A DNA stretch of 64,000 nucleotides from Phytophthora quininea (GCA_011947345.1 JAAVTG010000323.1:186001-250000), one strand, 5' to 3'. Counted from the first letter of the stretch, positions 32,701-43,402 are shown. Numbers and translations: made by a program. Notes: generated by a model not told the origin, from the sequence alone.

Positions 32701-33412
32701 TGGCAAGTCAGATGACTGGGATCAATTCCTAAGCCTGGCGGAGTTCGCGTACAATTGCCGGTTTCAAGAATCGATCAAGATGGCTCCGTTCGTAGCGGAT
32801 CTAGGATATCTCCCGCTCACCCCGGTGCAGTTGGCGCTTCCGAAGCGGTTCCGAGCTTCGAGCAAATTGAAAAGTCACGAGGACTTTGTTCAACATCAAG
32901 CTGATGTGCTTGCAAGTGCACGTCGCGAGATTCAGTCCGCTCAGGACCGGATGCAAAGTTCTACGACTTGAACCGGCCAGCTCAGGTTTTCAAGATCGGC
33001 GATATGGTGATGTTGTCCACCCGAATTTTCATGCTGGAACAACCAAAAGAAGCTCGGCCCACGTTGGATCGGCCCGTACGAAGTCCTGGACAAGTTGAGT
33101 CATGACTACTATCGAGTTGCGCTGCCGAAGGGCGTCCGATTCCATCCCGTTTTTCATACAAGCCTTCTCAAGCCAGCAATCAACGATGCCGACAAGCGTT
33201 CAAACCAGAAAACCATGAAAGTTCAACTACCAGACGGCTCGGAAGGTGAATTGGTCGAAGACATCATCGGAGTTCGAAAACGTAAGAAGAAGAAGCAGTA
33301 TTTGGTCAAGTGGGTCGGCCAAGCAGAACCAACATGGGAACCGGAACAGAATCTCAAGTATGTTACCGGTTTGATCGAGCAATTTCATGAGCGAAAGGAG
33401 GGGGGCTTCTAG
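29751..33412 (+). pseudogene. pol of Ty3 element 1 (PR-RT-RH-IN-chromodomain)
   Basis: Protease: FIDSGASINAVS and DVLLGMPWL. RT: LIRPSASPHGAPTF, IVHDYRGMN, LDLLSGYYQFRM, VVPMGLSNAPATF and the catalytic YFDDIYIF. RNase H: MRMDASDFAVGG, KELLAIMFGLR, VETDHKSLE, DVADAISRRP. Integrase: HHDVETAGHPG..CEVCQRTK (HHCC), Asp in MDFIVKLP, Asp in LSDQDTKL and Glu in NGITERINQTI. C-terminal chromodomain: YLVKWVGQAEPTWEPEQNL, ending at 33412. Frame breaks near 30680, 31215, 31505, 32583 and 32955 follow short A or G runs. Every catalytic residue is present. Confidence 0.9.
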
Positions 33413-33422
33413 CGAGAGGGCA

Positions 33423-33779
33423 TGTCACGAGTTGAAGTGCAAGTGTTTGCAACTCAAGCTGCAACAGCTGAGGAGTCGTGTCAAGATGGTCAACTTGCCA
33501 GTCCCAGTAAAACCAACAACAGCTTGTTGGAATGACGATGTTGAAGAAGGCTGTAGTGAAGCGCAAGAGGTTGCAGTAGGATAGCAAGCTTTCATTTTCT
33601 TTTCATTCTTGAATCAACCTTTCAAAACACACAACTGCCTGGCCCGCAGTACGCCGAGAGTTCCCGCCGATCGACATTATCCCGTCGTGAGAGACTCCAG
33701 CAGACCTCCAGTCAAAAGCGACACAGCGACCTCATACTTCCTCTGCAAGTGCTCCCATATCACTGCATAAATTGTGACA
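33423..33779 (+). repeat. 3' LTR of Ty3 element 1
   Basis: Appears identical to 27997-28353. It ends three bases before an RxLR start codon and so now supplies that gene's upstream sequence. Confidence 0.95.
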
Positions 33780-33782
33780 ATC

Positions 33783-34566
33783 ATGCAAATTCCCTTCCTG
33801 CTGCTAGTCGCCTGCGTCCTGTTCGTTGCCACTCCCAACTTGGCAGGAGCAAGTCCCCAGGTTTTGCCGAAGCCGACTAGAAATCTTCGCGTTTACGACG
33901 TCAAAAATCTCCGTGCAGCCGAAGAAGACCAATCATTCGATGCCAAGAAAATCGACGACCTGATCAGCCCGTTGAGGATCACAACTGCAATGAAGAGTTA
34001 CTCGAAGCAGGAGGAATTATTTACCGCGTGGTCTAAGAATTCTGATATCTCGGACGACATCGTGAAGGCGTTATCGAAGGACGCGAAGAAGAACAAAAAG
34101 GTCCTGGAGGCTTTCAACGAGCACACCTCCCAGGTCAACGGATTTGCTGAATTCCAGCTATCCAAAGTGAAGAGAGACATGAGTAAAGCCACACAAAGGC
34201 AGATATTTAGGTCGTGGTTCGAGAACGAAGTAGTGTCTGATGCCATTGTCAAGAAATTGTCGGCGAATTTCAACAAGAACAAATTTATTCTGCTGGCGTA
34301 CAACGACTACCGGATGGCTCAAATATATGGCAGAAAGTTCAATAAATGGCTTCGGATGTCGGATCTCAAAGCGATCAACAAGGCAACAAAAAATAAAGAC
34401 ACGGTGACGGCAAATAACATCTACGGCAAGTGATTTGAGAAGCATCGCACTGTGGAAGATCTCACGGAGGCTCTGAAAAGAGAGGTCGCTGAAGGCGAAG
34501 TACAATTTCATTTTCGAGGGATACGACAGCTATGTCAAGAAAATCGAGGCCAAGATCGCCAAATGA
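33783..34566 (+). pseudogene. RxLR effector with Ty3 LTR at its ATG and a premature stop
   Basis: ATG at 33783; the target duplication ATCAT (33780-33784) includes the A and T of this ATG. Signal peptide MQIPFLLLVACVLFVATPNL, then TRNLRVYDVKNLRAAEED (an RNLR match with a degenerate dEER) and WY-type units (FTAWSKNSDISDDIV, FRSWFENEVVSDAIV, YGRKFNKWLRMSDLK). At 34431-34433 the conserved YGKW tryptophan codon is TGA. Homology goes on, with one more frame break near 34490, to KKIEAKIAK and a TGA at 34564-34566. The stop is a substitution, not a homopolymer indel, so this is probably a true pseudogene. Confidence 0.88.
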
Positions 34567-34704
34567 GGCTCTCCACAGGAAAACTAGTCATTTACTTGTG
34601 ACACGATCAAATACATTAATTATTTGCTAGTAGAACGATTGTAGTCTGAGCTCAATCACTTTCTAATTTAATTTCCAATCTGCTTCTTGCTCGACGTAGA
34701 ATAT

Positions 34705-35519
34705 CTATGGTAACACAGGCATTCTGTCCGCCCCAGTCAACGTGGCAACTTTGGCCTTCATTTTCTTGACGTAGTTGTAGAATTCCTGGAAAAGGAACTT
34801 GTACTTGACTTTAAGCAGTTTTTCCCCTTTCAGTGCGTTCTTGAGGTCGTCGACGGTTTGTTCCTGCGCGTACCTTTTGCCGTAGATTCTGTTGCCCGCC
34901 TCTTCATCTTCGCTTTTCGCAGCTTGGCGGTGCGGTTTGACATTCGGAGCCACCCGTCGACCAAACGTTCGAGCTGTGCAGTAGTCGTTGAATGGTACGA
35001 GAACGAATGAAGTTTTTTGACAGATTCTTGATAATCGCATCCCCCACTGCCTCATTCTTAGACCAGGCCTTGAACATCGCGTTCGCCTCTTTCTCACCCA
35101 GGAACCAGCCCTTGTTGGCCAATTGGATCTTCGCGAATTTGCCGATTTCCGCCTTGTGAGCTGTGAACGCTCGCAGGGTCTGCTCGTTCTTCACGGGGTC
35201 TTGCGACGGCGCCTTCAGTACGTCGCTCTCGACGGCCGAGTTTTTCGCCCAAGCCGTGAATATTTTTCCTGTTTCGTAGAGCCTTTTAAGCCTCTTTGGG
35301 TTGTGGCGGAGTTGATGAGGTTGTCGATGTCTTGGCATCGAAGGCTTGCACTTCTTCGGTTGATGAGGTCTTGTCGAGGTGGTTGACGTCGTGTGTTCGT
35401 AGGTATCTTGACGACCGGATTGGATCGGTTGCAGTGCTCAGTTTCGAGGCGTCCACGTGGCTGGAAGAAACCGCGAGTGAAATGCACAATACAAACGACA
35501 GAACGTAGCCCACTTGCAT
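34705..35519 (-). pseudogene. RxLR effector, frameshifted
   Basis: Starts MQVGYVLSFVLCISLAVSSS (signal peptide) at 35519. RYLR follows in RSSRYLRTHDVNHLDK, and STEEVQAFDAK replaces dEER. Family blocks continue in other frames: IFTAWAKNSAVESDVL, FKAWSKNEAVGDAIIKNLSKNF, YAQEQTVDDLKNALKGEKLL, YNYVKKMKAKVATLTGADR, with a stop at 34705. At least three frame breaks. It is tail to tail with the pseudogene ending at 34566 (138 bp apart). Its first 12 codons recur at 45021-45056, marking a duplication edge. Confidence 0.82.
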
Positions 35520-35660
35520 GATGAAACCACTTTCCGACGAAACTAATGAACGGGGCAGTGGGGCTCCACCGAAGGCGGCCAGCGTAGTTCATTTCACGGG
35601 ATTATGAAAAGATGTATTTCTCGGAGAGATTGTTGTGTATTTTACGTAGCAATATCACTA

Positions 35661-36045
35661 CAGATTTCCCCGGCAGATCTGGAAAGGTGGGACCCATAAA
35701 GACTGCGAATCCACAAAGTTTTGGGGTTTTCGACATGACGGCAATGTAATGAGGTCTTGTTAATACCATCAGCACCTGGCCGATTGTGAGCCGGACGTAC
35801 CTCTCTTGCAGAGATGTTGATGGCATGGGGAGTTCGTAAATGGTGTCGCCGCCGTCGTGCACGTGTATCACCGCAATAACTAACCTCCATCTTCAGCCCT
35901 CCAACTTCCACCGCCAACTTGCAACTACCAATGCTAATCTAAAACAATACGTTAGTGATTCGTGATCAGCAAATCGCACTGCTGAACTCGACAACTTTAT
36001 AAGGTTTATGTGCAGGTCCAGGTCCAGATCTGCCGGGGAAATCTG
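35661..36045. mobile_element. 385-bp MITE with TA target duplication
   Basis: Perfect 22-bp terminal inverted repeats starting CAGATTTCCCCGGCAGAT, flanked by TA at 35659-35660 and 36046-36047. Block B carries the exact empty site CACTACTGTG at 45194-45203 with a single TA. TA duplication and size fit a Tc1/mariner-type non-autonomous element. No coding content of note. Confidence 0.92.
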
Positions 36046-36047
36046 TA

Positions 36048-37038
36048 CTGTGTGCGTTAGGGCTGGGGATTCCGGAAGAGGTACACATATCGATGGATCT
36101 TAACGTCCGGATGCAGATAACGCCCACCCGCCAATCCACTCCATCCTTGACATCTCTACCCAGCCTAATTCTACGGTCGTTGTACGTATTTTATCGTTAA
36201 TGAATGAATGGTTTCCAAGGCTGCTGCGCGTAATCGTCCGTCGATGATGGTCCTGTCAATGGCCTTCTTTTGGTTTTTGTTATCTTATGTTACATACTGT
36301 ACTGTGTAAAGTCCGTATTCTACGATTGTATACCATCATCGATTGCAATACCGTGCTATAAACCGTACTGTTTTCCGTGGGAAATGTTTACAGCGACAAT
36401 CAACGCTTGCGTCACAGTAATTAGACCATCGAAAGATTATCATTCCGATGGGCTTTTCTTCGACCGACTTCTACAAAAGCATGTGGAATTGGATATCAAA
36501 GGAAGAGTTGCTGCATCACGATCATTGCACCTGGTGTATTGCAGGGGAGCAATTGCAATGATTGATTTACAAAAAGATGCACGCTCAATACTAGCTGAGG
36601 ACAGCAACAAGACACCATCGGCAAAATGACTGACCAGATCAATTGCGGAAACACTTCAAGAACATGAAGAGACTGTCGTTAGAGCTAAAAGTATAACCGA
36701 AATAGACTCTTCTTCCCCATCAAAAATCATGTGCAACTGGACGGTGTTGCCATCCTCAGCCCAGCGTGCCCCCCACGGGAACCTTCTGCCAATCAACACT
36801 CGGTAAAATTGCCCAGCAATGAACACCCCGCGATGATTTGTCTTCCTATCTGTGCATCATACTTCAGGTCTTCGTACGTATGTGTGTTATTAGTACTGTC
36901 GTTGTGCTGTGGTCCTTCCAGGTCTTCGATGCCACGACATTGCAGCTCTCAAGACTGGTACATCATCAACTCGTCTTCTTTGTAATCATAAAAGATTGTT
37001 CCGTAATAGACTGCAAGTCCTCCATCGACGTTGTCACG
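36048..37038. other. Upstream region of the block A RxLR gene
   Basis: A 119-residue plus-strand frame (36270-36629) starts with a hydrophobic stretch and ends LAEDSNKTPSAK. Its partner in block B is broken by one extra T in a T run, so it cannot be trusted as a gene. Otherwise AT-rich without motifs. Confidence 0.4.
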
Positions 37039-37053
37039 ACCACTCTACAATTT
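37039..37053 (+). promoter_or_regulatory. Inr+FPR core promoter of the block A RxLR gene
   Basis: ACCACTCTACAATTT, ending 18 bp before the ATG at 37072. The block B copy lacks one C in this motif. Confidence 0.65.
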
Positions 37054-37071
37054 CCTCGCATCGTTGAAACC

Positions 37072-37869
37072 ATGCGAGTGAGTTGCTTCCTGCTGCTTCT
37101 CGCGTGTCTTCTGCTCGCAAATACCCTCAACTTTACGGACGCAAGGTACCTCCGCGACGATGAAGAGCGAGCCTTCGATGCCAAGAAGATCGACGACCTC
37201 ATCAGCCCGCTCAAGGTCAAGACCTCCATGTTGTTGTCCCCGACGAGAGACAAAATGTTCTCCAAGTGGGCCAAGAACTCGGTCGTGTCGGATAAAGTCT
37301 TGAAGGCGCTGTCGCAAGACCCCGTCAAGAACAAGAAGGTGATCGAAGCCTTCAAAGCGTACAACGCCAAGCTCGACCAACAAGCCGCTGCGCAGATCGC
37401 CAAGCTCGCCAATGTAAAGACCGTCAAAGAGGAAACCGCGCTGTTCAAGGCCTGGTTTAAGAACGAGGCCCTGACCAACGCCATCGTCAAGAACTTGTCT
37501 AAGGACTTCAAGAAGAATGAGGCCACCATCTTGGCGTTCAACGACTACCGGACGCTGAAAACCTACGGCAAAACGATCGACGGTTGGCTCAAGACGTCAG
37601 ACCTCAAGGCGCTCGCCAAGGCGTCGAAAGACAAGGACGAGATGACGATCAGAACAATCTACGGCAAGTGGTTCGAGGCCAACAAGACTGTGGATAACCT
37701 CAAGACCGCACTGAAAGGCGAGTGGTTCTCGAATGCCAGGTACAAGTCCATTTTCAAGGGTTACGACGACTTCTTCGAGAAGACGACAGCCAAGGTCGCC
37801 AAGCTGGCCGAGGACAAGCCGCAGATCAATAGGCGTATCCCTAAAAAATTGAGCACTAACATCGAGTAG
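37072..37869 (+). CDS. RxLR-dEER WY-type effector, block A
   Basis: 265 residues, unbroken. Signal peptide MRVSCFLLLLACLLLANTLN; RYLRDDEER at about residues 25-33. WY-type units: MFSKWAKNSVVSDKVLKAL, LFKAWFKNEALTNAIVKNL, YRTLKTYGKTIDGWLKTSDL, IYGKWFEANKTVDNLKTALK, YKSIFKGYDDFFEKTTAKV. The tail is basic (NRRIPKKLSTN). The open frame extends upstream to 36838, but the promoter position and signal peptide fix the start at 37072. A LINE-2 target duplication begins at its TAG, so the native 3' UTR is displaced. Host target unknown. Confidence 0.94.
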   Translation: MRVSCFLLLLACLLLANTLNFTDARYLRDDEERAFDAKKIDDLISPLKVKTSMLLSPTRDKMFSKWAKNSVVSDKVLKALSQDPVKNKKVIEAFKAYNAKLDQQAAAQIAKLANVKTVKEETALFKAWFKNEALTNAIVKNLSKDFKKNEATILAFNDYRTLKTYGKTIDGWLKTSDLKALAKASKDKDEMTIRTIYGKWFEANKTVDNLKTALKGEWFSNARYKSIFKGYDDFFEKTTAKVAKLAEDKPQINRRIPKKLSTNIE

Positions 37870-37884
37870 GAAGATAACCACAAG

Positions 37885-38262
37885 AAGAAATATAAGTTGA
37901 TTAACCAGTCGGATAAACCGTTTTGCTAGATACACTCGTATACTTACTTAGTCGTTCTACTTAGTTTCGTGGAATCCAAACGTGACTTGCTGGTGGCGTG
38001 TTTCGCGGCGCAGGTGGGTCAAATCCTAACTTCTCCAGAACAGAGGTTACAATTTTGTCGTCAATCCCAAGCTCCGCTGAATGATGATTGATGAACAGAC
38101 AGTGTCGTCGAAAGAGGACGTCACATTTTGGTATTTCAGCTGTAGTTTCACGGAATAGTATGTCGTTTCTCAATCTCCACGTAGCATGGAACGCGATCGC
38201 AGTGTGGACTCGCCACAGTAGCAGGACCACCTTTTGGTTCTGCCTCCACTCCATATTCAGGA
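37885..38262 (-). mobile_element. LINE-2 3' fragment inserted at the RxLR stop codon (block A)
   Basis: On the minus strand it encodes the last part of a LINE (LLLWRVHTAIAFHATWRLRNDI...ASHVWIPRN) and its 3' tail, matching 44455-44830. An 18-bp target duplication with two mismatches flanks it: TAGGAAGATAACCACAAG at 37867-37884 and TAGGAAGAGAACTACAAG at 38263-38280. The first TAG is the effector stop codon. Strongly 5'-truncated. Confidence 0.85.
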
Positions 38263-38523
38263 TAGGAAGAGAACTACAAGTATCGTAGTATCCGCATATC
38301 ATGTACTCTACCTTTCTCGTGATTACCATCACAACAAAGTCGACCGATTCTTCACAAACATATCAATTCATCCACTGCGCCACGAAACTTAAATAATTAT
38401 GTTAAGGTACATCTTTCACTTGTAACACCGATGATGATGGGACGATTGTGAACAAAAACTAGCAGCTCAGGAACCGCCACTTGTGATTCGGAATGAAACA
38501 ATGCTCAGGAATGCAAACGACTT

Positions 38524-39101
38524 TCATCGAATCTCTTGATGATGATAGCGTTGAAAGACAGTTTCGTATCCCTTGCACGACATCGGCGCGGTGATTTGGA
38601 AATATTCCAAGGTTTTGGTCACGTCCAGCATGTCGATTGGGTCAGATATATCGCTTAGCGATCTATCACCACCTCCAAGGAAGCGCAACTCGGGCAGCGA
38701 CTGGTTCCTGTCGTGATAGTAACTGAAGTTGAATTGCACATGCGTCAAGCCACGGTGCAGCCAAAACTCGCGCAGATTGGGACGATATTTCAGAACTTCC
38801 ATTTCATCCAGCACGATTCCTTGAGCATTGAGTTTTAACTGCTCAAAGAAAGTCGCACCGTCGCGAAAAAGAGTGGTAAGCCAGCCACGTCTGGCGCTGG
38901 AACCATCTTCGAAACGACTAGCGAAAGCGACTTCAAACCGCACGAGTTGTTAAGCGATTCAAGCGCGTTCGCTGCAGGAGGCACCGACCCAACCCTGCGA
39001 TAATCACGTTAACCCAGGGGCTAATCCCATCGGAACTGAAACGTAGATTAGTTGAGAAGTTCAAAGGAGTTCACCCTCGGTTGGGTTCTCAACACAGCAT
39101 C
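38524..39101 (-). pseudogene. Unknown family, fragment copy 6 (block A)
   Basis: Reading minus: SPWVNVIIAGLGRCLLQRT, then YRPNLREFWLHRGLTHVQFN, a shortened middle and LEYFQITAPMSCKGYETVF. This is the C-terminal half of the ~700-residue family. Its upstream side ends at the LINE-1 target duplication, so the LINE has cut it. Two frames. Same in block B. Confidence 0.7.
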
Positions 39102-39122
39102 TTGATCATCTGAAGTGGACTG

Positions 39123-41690
39123 TTTAAGAAAGGAGACCGATCTGAACCGGGAAACTTTCGGCCGATCACACTGATGCCCGTTGAGGTCAAGATATTATCG
39201 CGAGTATTAGTGAATCGTCTTAGACCACACATTTCTAAGTTAGTGCATCCGGATCAAAGGGTTTTATACCGGGGCGTCGGATTGACCAGCAGCTAATGCT
39301 AGTCCGCGATCTCCAGCACTTAGAAACATTCCAAAAACGCAAAGGACTAGCCACGTTCTTGGACTTTGCTAAGGCTTACGACCGCGTTAATCGTCCGTAC
39401 CTCCTTCGAGTTTTGGAACGACAAGGATTTGGGCCTCGGTTTTTGGGGTGGATACGTCTGTTGTACAACGACTCGAAATGTTCATTAATGATCAACGGAT
39501 GGGCGCAGGACTCGCTGACACCAACTCGAGGAGTGAAACAGGGAGATCCATTGTCTCCGTATCTGTTTGCTCTCTCGTTGGAACCACTAGGAAATTTGTT
39601 ACGCGCTCAAAGAGATTTAGGTGTCCTGGTGGGCCAAACATTACGAGTCCCAGTGGGGTTCTTTGCTGACGACACTGTGCTATTCTCAAAGGAAAAAGGG
39701 AGGTAGAAGAGCAGCTTCAAATTGTTGATGACTATTGTGGAGGATCTGGAGCTCGGCTGAACCATAACAAAAGTGTGATAATGAGTCTCAACAGTAAACG
39801 TTCTGCTCCGCGAGTGTCACCGCTAAAATCACTGAAGCGCGGCGAAACCGTGCGATATCTTGGCATTCCGTTCGGCAATGGTGATACTTCAACATTGGTG
39901 GCGAATCAACTCGACAAAAAATTGATTAAGCGGCTCCAACTTTGGAAAGGCCGAGCGAGAACCCTAATCGGCCGAAGGTTGATCGCCCAAGCAGAGATTT
40001 TGTCATTGCTGTGGTATTTCACAGCTTCTGTGACGATTCCGACCCGGTTCATCAAACGCTGGCAAGGCATTGTGAATCGGTACGTGTTATACAACCGCGT
40101 AAGCACTGGAAAATCTGGGATAAGTATCGTTCAAAAGGACTGGCTGTGAGGCCACGCGAAGCAGACGGCATCGGGGTTCCTGATGTAGCTACTGTTATTC
40201 GTCGCCAACACTTTCAACTTCTCCAGAAATTGTATTAGCGATTACTACACACCCAGACGAAGATGACAACGTATGGTATCGCCCAATGCTCTACATGATC
40301 CAATTACGCTATGGCAACTTCGCCCGCCCGCGATCGAGTGATTTCTTACTTCAAAACCCACCGAAACCAGCGGGCTGGAGGTCGAGCATGCTACCTTTGT
40401 GGTGGAGACACTTGCTACGGGAGTGGAACAGAATTAAATGGCCAGCCCCGGAGTCGATACACTACAACAGAAGAAAAACACTGCAGAAAGTGTTATTCAC
40501 CCCAATTTGGTGGAGCAAGTTACCTGAATTTCAGGTACTGGATACGTGAAGCCCAGCAAGTCCGGCAAAGCCCCTGGGGTCAGGGTCAAACGCCTTTCGA
40601 GCGCTCTGTCGGGAACTGGCAAAACATAAAAAGTTATGTTTTGCCGACTTCCTGAGTGCCAATCGCGACTGGCCGTCGTCAACGGCATTTTTCACGGACG
40701 TCTGCTCCGAGATTCATCCAATACTTGGGACGAAAGTGCTTCCGCATGACATTTTCGTGCTCTACCATCAAATGAGCCGATTATTTCATCGCTTACAACC
40801 GCATCCGGACGAAGGAGGAATGCAGGAAGTAACAAGTACGAATTCACCGCCGATATTTGGAATCAAGGTAAGTAGCTGTCTCCCAACAGAACCAACTACG
40901 TGATTCTTCCCAAATTTGCGATCGCAAGATTGGGAGGGGTTCTCCAGCAAGTTCCGGAGTTGATGCATCATCCGATGGAAGACCTGGGGTGTCCTCGACA
41001 AAGGATTCATGAGACCTTGTCCAGGGTGATTTCTCTACGTGGATATCTACTGCCGGTAATTCATGATGTGATTGTACGAATGTGCTTAGGAGACCTCACA
41101 GTCGGTTCACGACTATACTTCCTCAGAGAACTAAATCCTACCATCCAAAACTGCGTTCGTCCGGAATGCCAGGATATCGAAACGGTAGAACACTGTCTTT
41201 TCACGTGCCCGTCATTAGAACCAATGTGGAGCGAACTATGGAGCCGGTGGTCGAGGTTCTTTTGCGTCGATCTAAGCTGGAGGTTGCTACTCTTCCCAAG
41301 ATTACAAGACCTCCGTAGGAACTGGAGAAGTGAACACAAAGAACTGATACTTCTATGGAGGATCTACACAGCGATAGTGTTTCATGCAACATGGCGGCTC
41401 AGGAACGACATTCATTTCCAGGAAACGACAGCTGAAGTGCCAAATATTCTTAATCTGCTGAACTCATTCAAGATGCACTACCAATTCCTCTACCAACACG
41501 CACATGAGCTTCATTGCAACCGTGCTACTGTGGTCCACGTGCTGCAAAAACTTGGCTTTGATCCGCCAGAAAATAATATCCCGGAACCCATGCACCACAT
41601 GTGGACGACACGAACGTAACTCTCACGGATAGATAGCGTATCACCTTCAGACGAGAAATCCGCTAAACAGTTAATCAATTCAATTTCCTT
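39123..41690 (+). mobile_element. LINE-1-type retrotransposon copy A, 5'-truncated
   Basis: Begins inside the RT domain (FKKGDRSEPGNFRPITLM) and carries HPDQKGFIPGRR, FLDFAKAYDRVN, RGVKQGDPLSPYLF and the catalytic FFADDTVLF. The C-terminal zf-RVT knuckle NPTIQNCVRPECQDIETVEHC..C follows, ending at a TAA near 41619. The left 21-bp target duplication is at 39102-39122; the matching right copy is not here but at the end of block B. At least five frame breaks relative to copy B, all at homopolymers. Confidence 0.92.
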
Positions 41691-43402
41691 CCTTCCTGCA
41701 TTCCTCCTCGTCCGGATGCGGTTGTAAGCGATGAAATAATCGGCTCATTTGATGGTAGAGCACGGAAATGTCATGCGGAAGCACTTTCGTCCCAAGTATT
41801 GGATGAATCTCGGAGCAGACGTCCGTGAAAATGCCGTTGACGACGGCCAGTCTCGATTGGCACTCAGAAGTCGGCAAAACATAACTTTTTATGTTTTGCC
41901 AGTTCCCGACAGAGCGCTCGAAAGGCGTTTGACCCTGACCCCAGGGGCTTTGCCGGACTTGCTGGGCTTCACGTATCCAGTACCTGAAATTCAGGTAACT
42001 TGCTCCACCAAATTGGGGTGAATAACACTTTCTGCAGTGTTTTTCTTCTGTTGTAGTGTATCGACTCCGGGCTGGCCATTTAATTCTGTTCCACTCCCGT
42101 AGCAAGTGTCTCCACCACAAAGGTAGCATGCTCGACCTCCAGCCCGCTGGTTTCGGTGGGTTTTGAAGAAATAAATCACTCTATCGCGGGCGGGCGAAGT
42201 TGCCATAGCGTAATTGGATCATGTAGAGCATTGGGCGATACCATACGTTGTCATCTTCGTCTGGGTGTGTAGTAATCGCTAATACAAAGTTCTGGAGGAG
42301 TTGAAAGTGTTGGCGACGAATAACAGTAGCTACATCAGGAACCCCGATGCCGTCTGCTTCGCGTGGCCTCACAGCCAGTCCTTTTGAACGATACTTATCC
42401 CAGATTTTCCAGTGCTTACGCGGTTGTATAACACGTACCGATTCACAATGCCTTGCCAGCGTTTGATGAACCGGGTCGGAATCGTCACAGAAGCTGTGAA
42501 ATACCACAGCAATGACAAAATCTCTGCTTGGGCGATCAACCTTCGGCCGATTAGGGTTCTCGCTCGGCCTTTCCAAAGTTGGAGCCGCTTAATCAATTTT
42601 TGTCGAGTTGATTCGCCACCAATGTTGAAGTATCACCATTGCCGAACGGAATGCCAAGATATCGCACGGTTTCGCCGCGCTTCAGTGATTTTAGCGGTGA
42701 CACTCGCGGAGCAGAACGTTTACTGTTGAGACTCATTATCACACTTTTGTTATGGTTCAGCCGAGCTCCAGATCCTCCACAATAGTCATCAACAATTTGA
42801 AGCTGCTCTTCTACCTCCCTTTTTCCTTTTGAGAATAGCACAGTGTCGTCAGCAAAGAACCCCACTGGGACTCGTAATGTTTGGCCCACCAGGACACCTA
42901 AATCTCTTTGAGCGCGTAACAAATTTCCTAGTGGTTCCAACGAGAGAGCAAACAGATACGGAGACAATGGATCTCCCTGTTTCACTCCTCGAGTTGGTGT
43001 CAGCGAGTCCTGCGCCCATCCGTTGATCATTAATGAACATTTCGAGTCGTTGTACAACAGACGTATCCACGCCAAAAACCGAGGCCCAAATCCTTGTCGT
43101 TCCAAAACTCGAAGGAGGTACGGTCGATTAACGCGGTCGTAAGCCTTAGCGAAGTCCAAGAACGTGGCTAGTCCTTTCCGTTTTTGGAATGTTTCTAAGT
43201 GCTGGAGATCGCGGACTAGCATAAGCTGCTGGTCAATCCGACGCCCCGGTATAAAACCCTTTTGATCCGGATGCACTAACTTAGAAATGTGTTCTAAGAC
43301 GATTCACTAATACTCGCGATAATATCTTGACCTCAACGGGCATCAGTGTGATCGGCCGAAAGTTTCCCGGTTCAGATCGGTCTCCTTTCTTAAACAGTAG
43401 TG
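41691..43402 (-). mobile_element. Inverted LINE-1 fragment, main part
   Basis: Reverse copy of the LINE-1 segment equivalent to 39123-40830, nearly identical to copies A and B. The longest frame, 42593-43276, covers the RT palm with GVKQGDPLSP and FFADDTVLF. It joins LINE-1 A tail to inner side at a CTTCCT microhomology. Its continuation is at 44847-45020; the two were separated by a LINE-2 insertion. Confidence 0.9.

Larger units (their letters stand above)
27997..33779 (+). mobile_element. Ty3/Gypsy chromovirus retrotransposon 1, full length
   Basis: 5.78 kb. The two 357-bp LTRs (27997-28353, 33423-33779) start TGTCAC and end GTGACA, and I found no difference between them. The 5-bp target duplication ATCAT is at 27992-27996 and 33780-33784. 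The order gag-protease-RT-RNase H-integrase-chromodomain is that of Ty3 chromoviruses. A purine-rich AAAGGAGGGGGG lies at 33394-33405, just before the 3' LTR. Identical LTRs imply a very recent insertion, yet about eight frame breaks occur, nearly all at homopolymers. Confidence 0.95.
35484..41694. repeat. Segmental duplication, block A
   Basis: Collinear with 45021-50852. It contains the start of the RxLR pseudogene, an RxLR effector, a LINE-2 tail, a family fragment and a LINE-1. Leaving out the 385-bp MITE, block A is 5826 bp and block B is 5832 bp. Most differences are homopolymer lengths. Confidence 0.95.

Noticed and set aside
28369..33412. Calling Ty3 element 1 a decayed relic because of about eight frame breaks
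   Set aside because: LTRs appear identical and the breaks lie at homopolymers, so sequence error is more likely than decay.
36838..37869. 343-residue start for the block A effector
   Set aside because: The extra 78 residues cover the core promoter and leader; the signal peptide is at the ATG at 37072, and the block B copy has a different upstream frame.
39123..43402. Forward and inverted LINE-1 as one twin-primed insertion
   Set aside because: The right target duplication of LINE-1 sits directly at its 3' end in block B, so the forward copy is a complete event by itself and the inverted piece belongs to the duplication junction.
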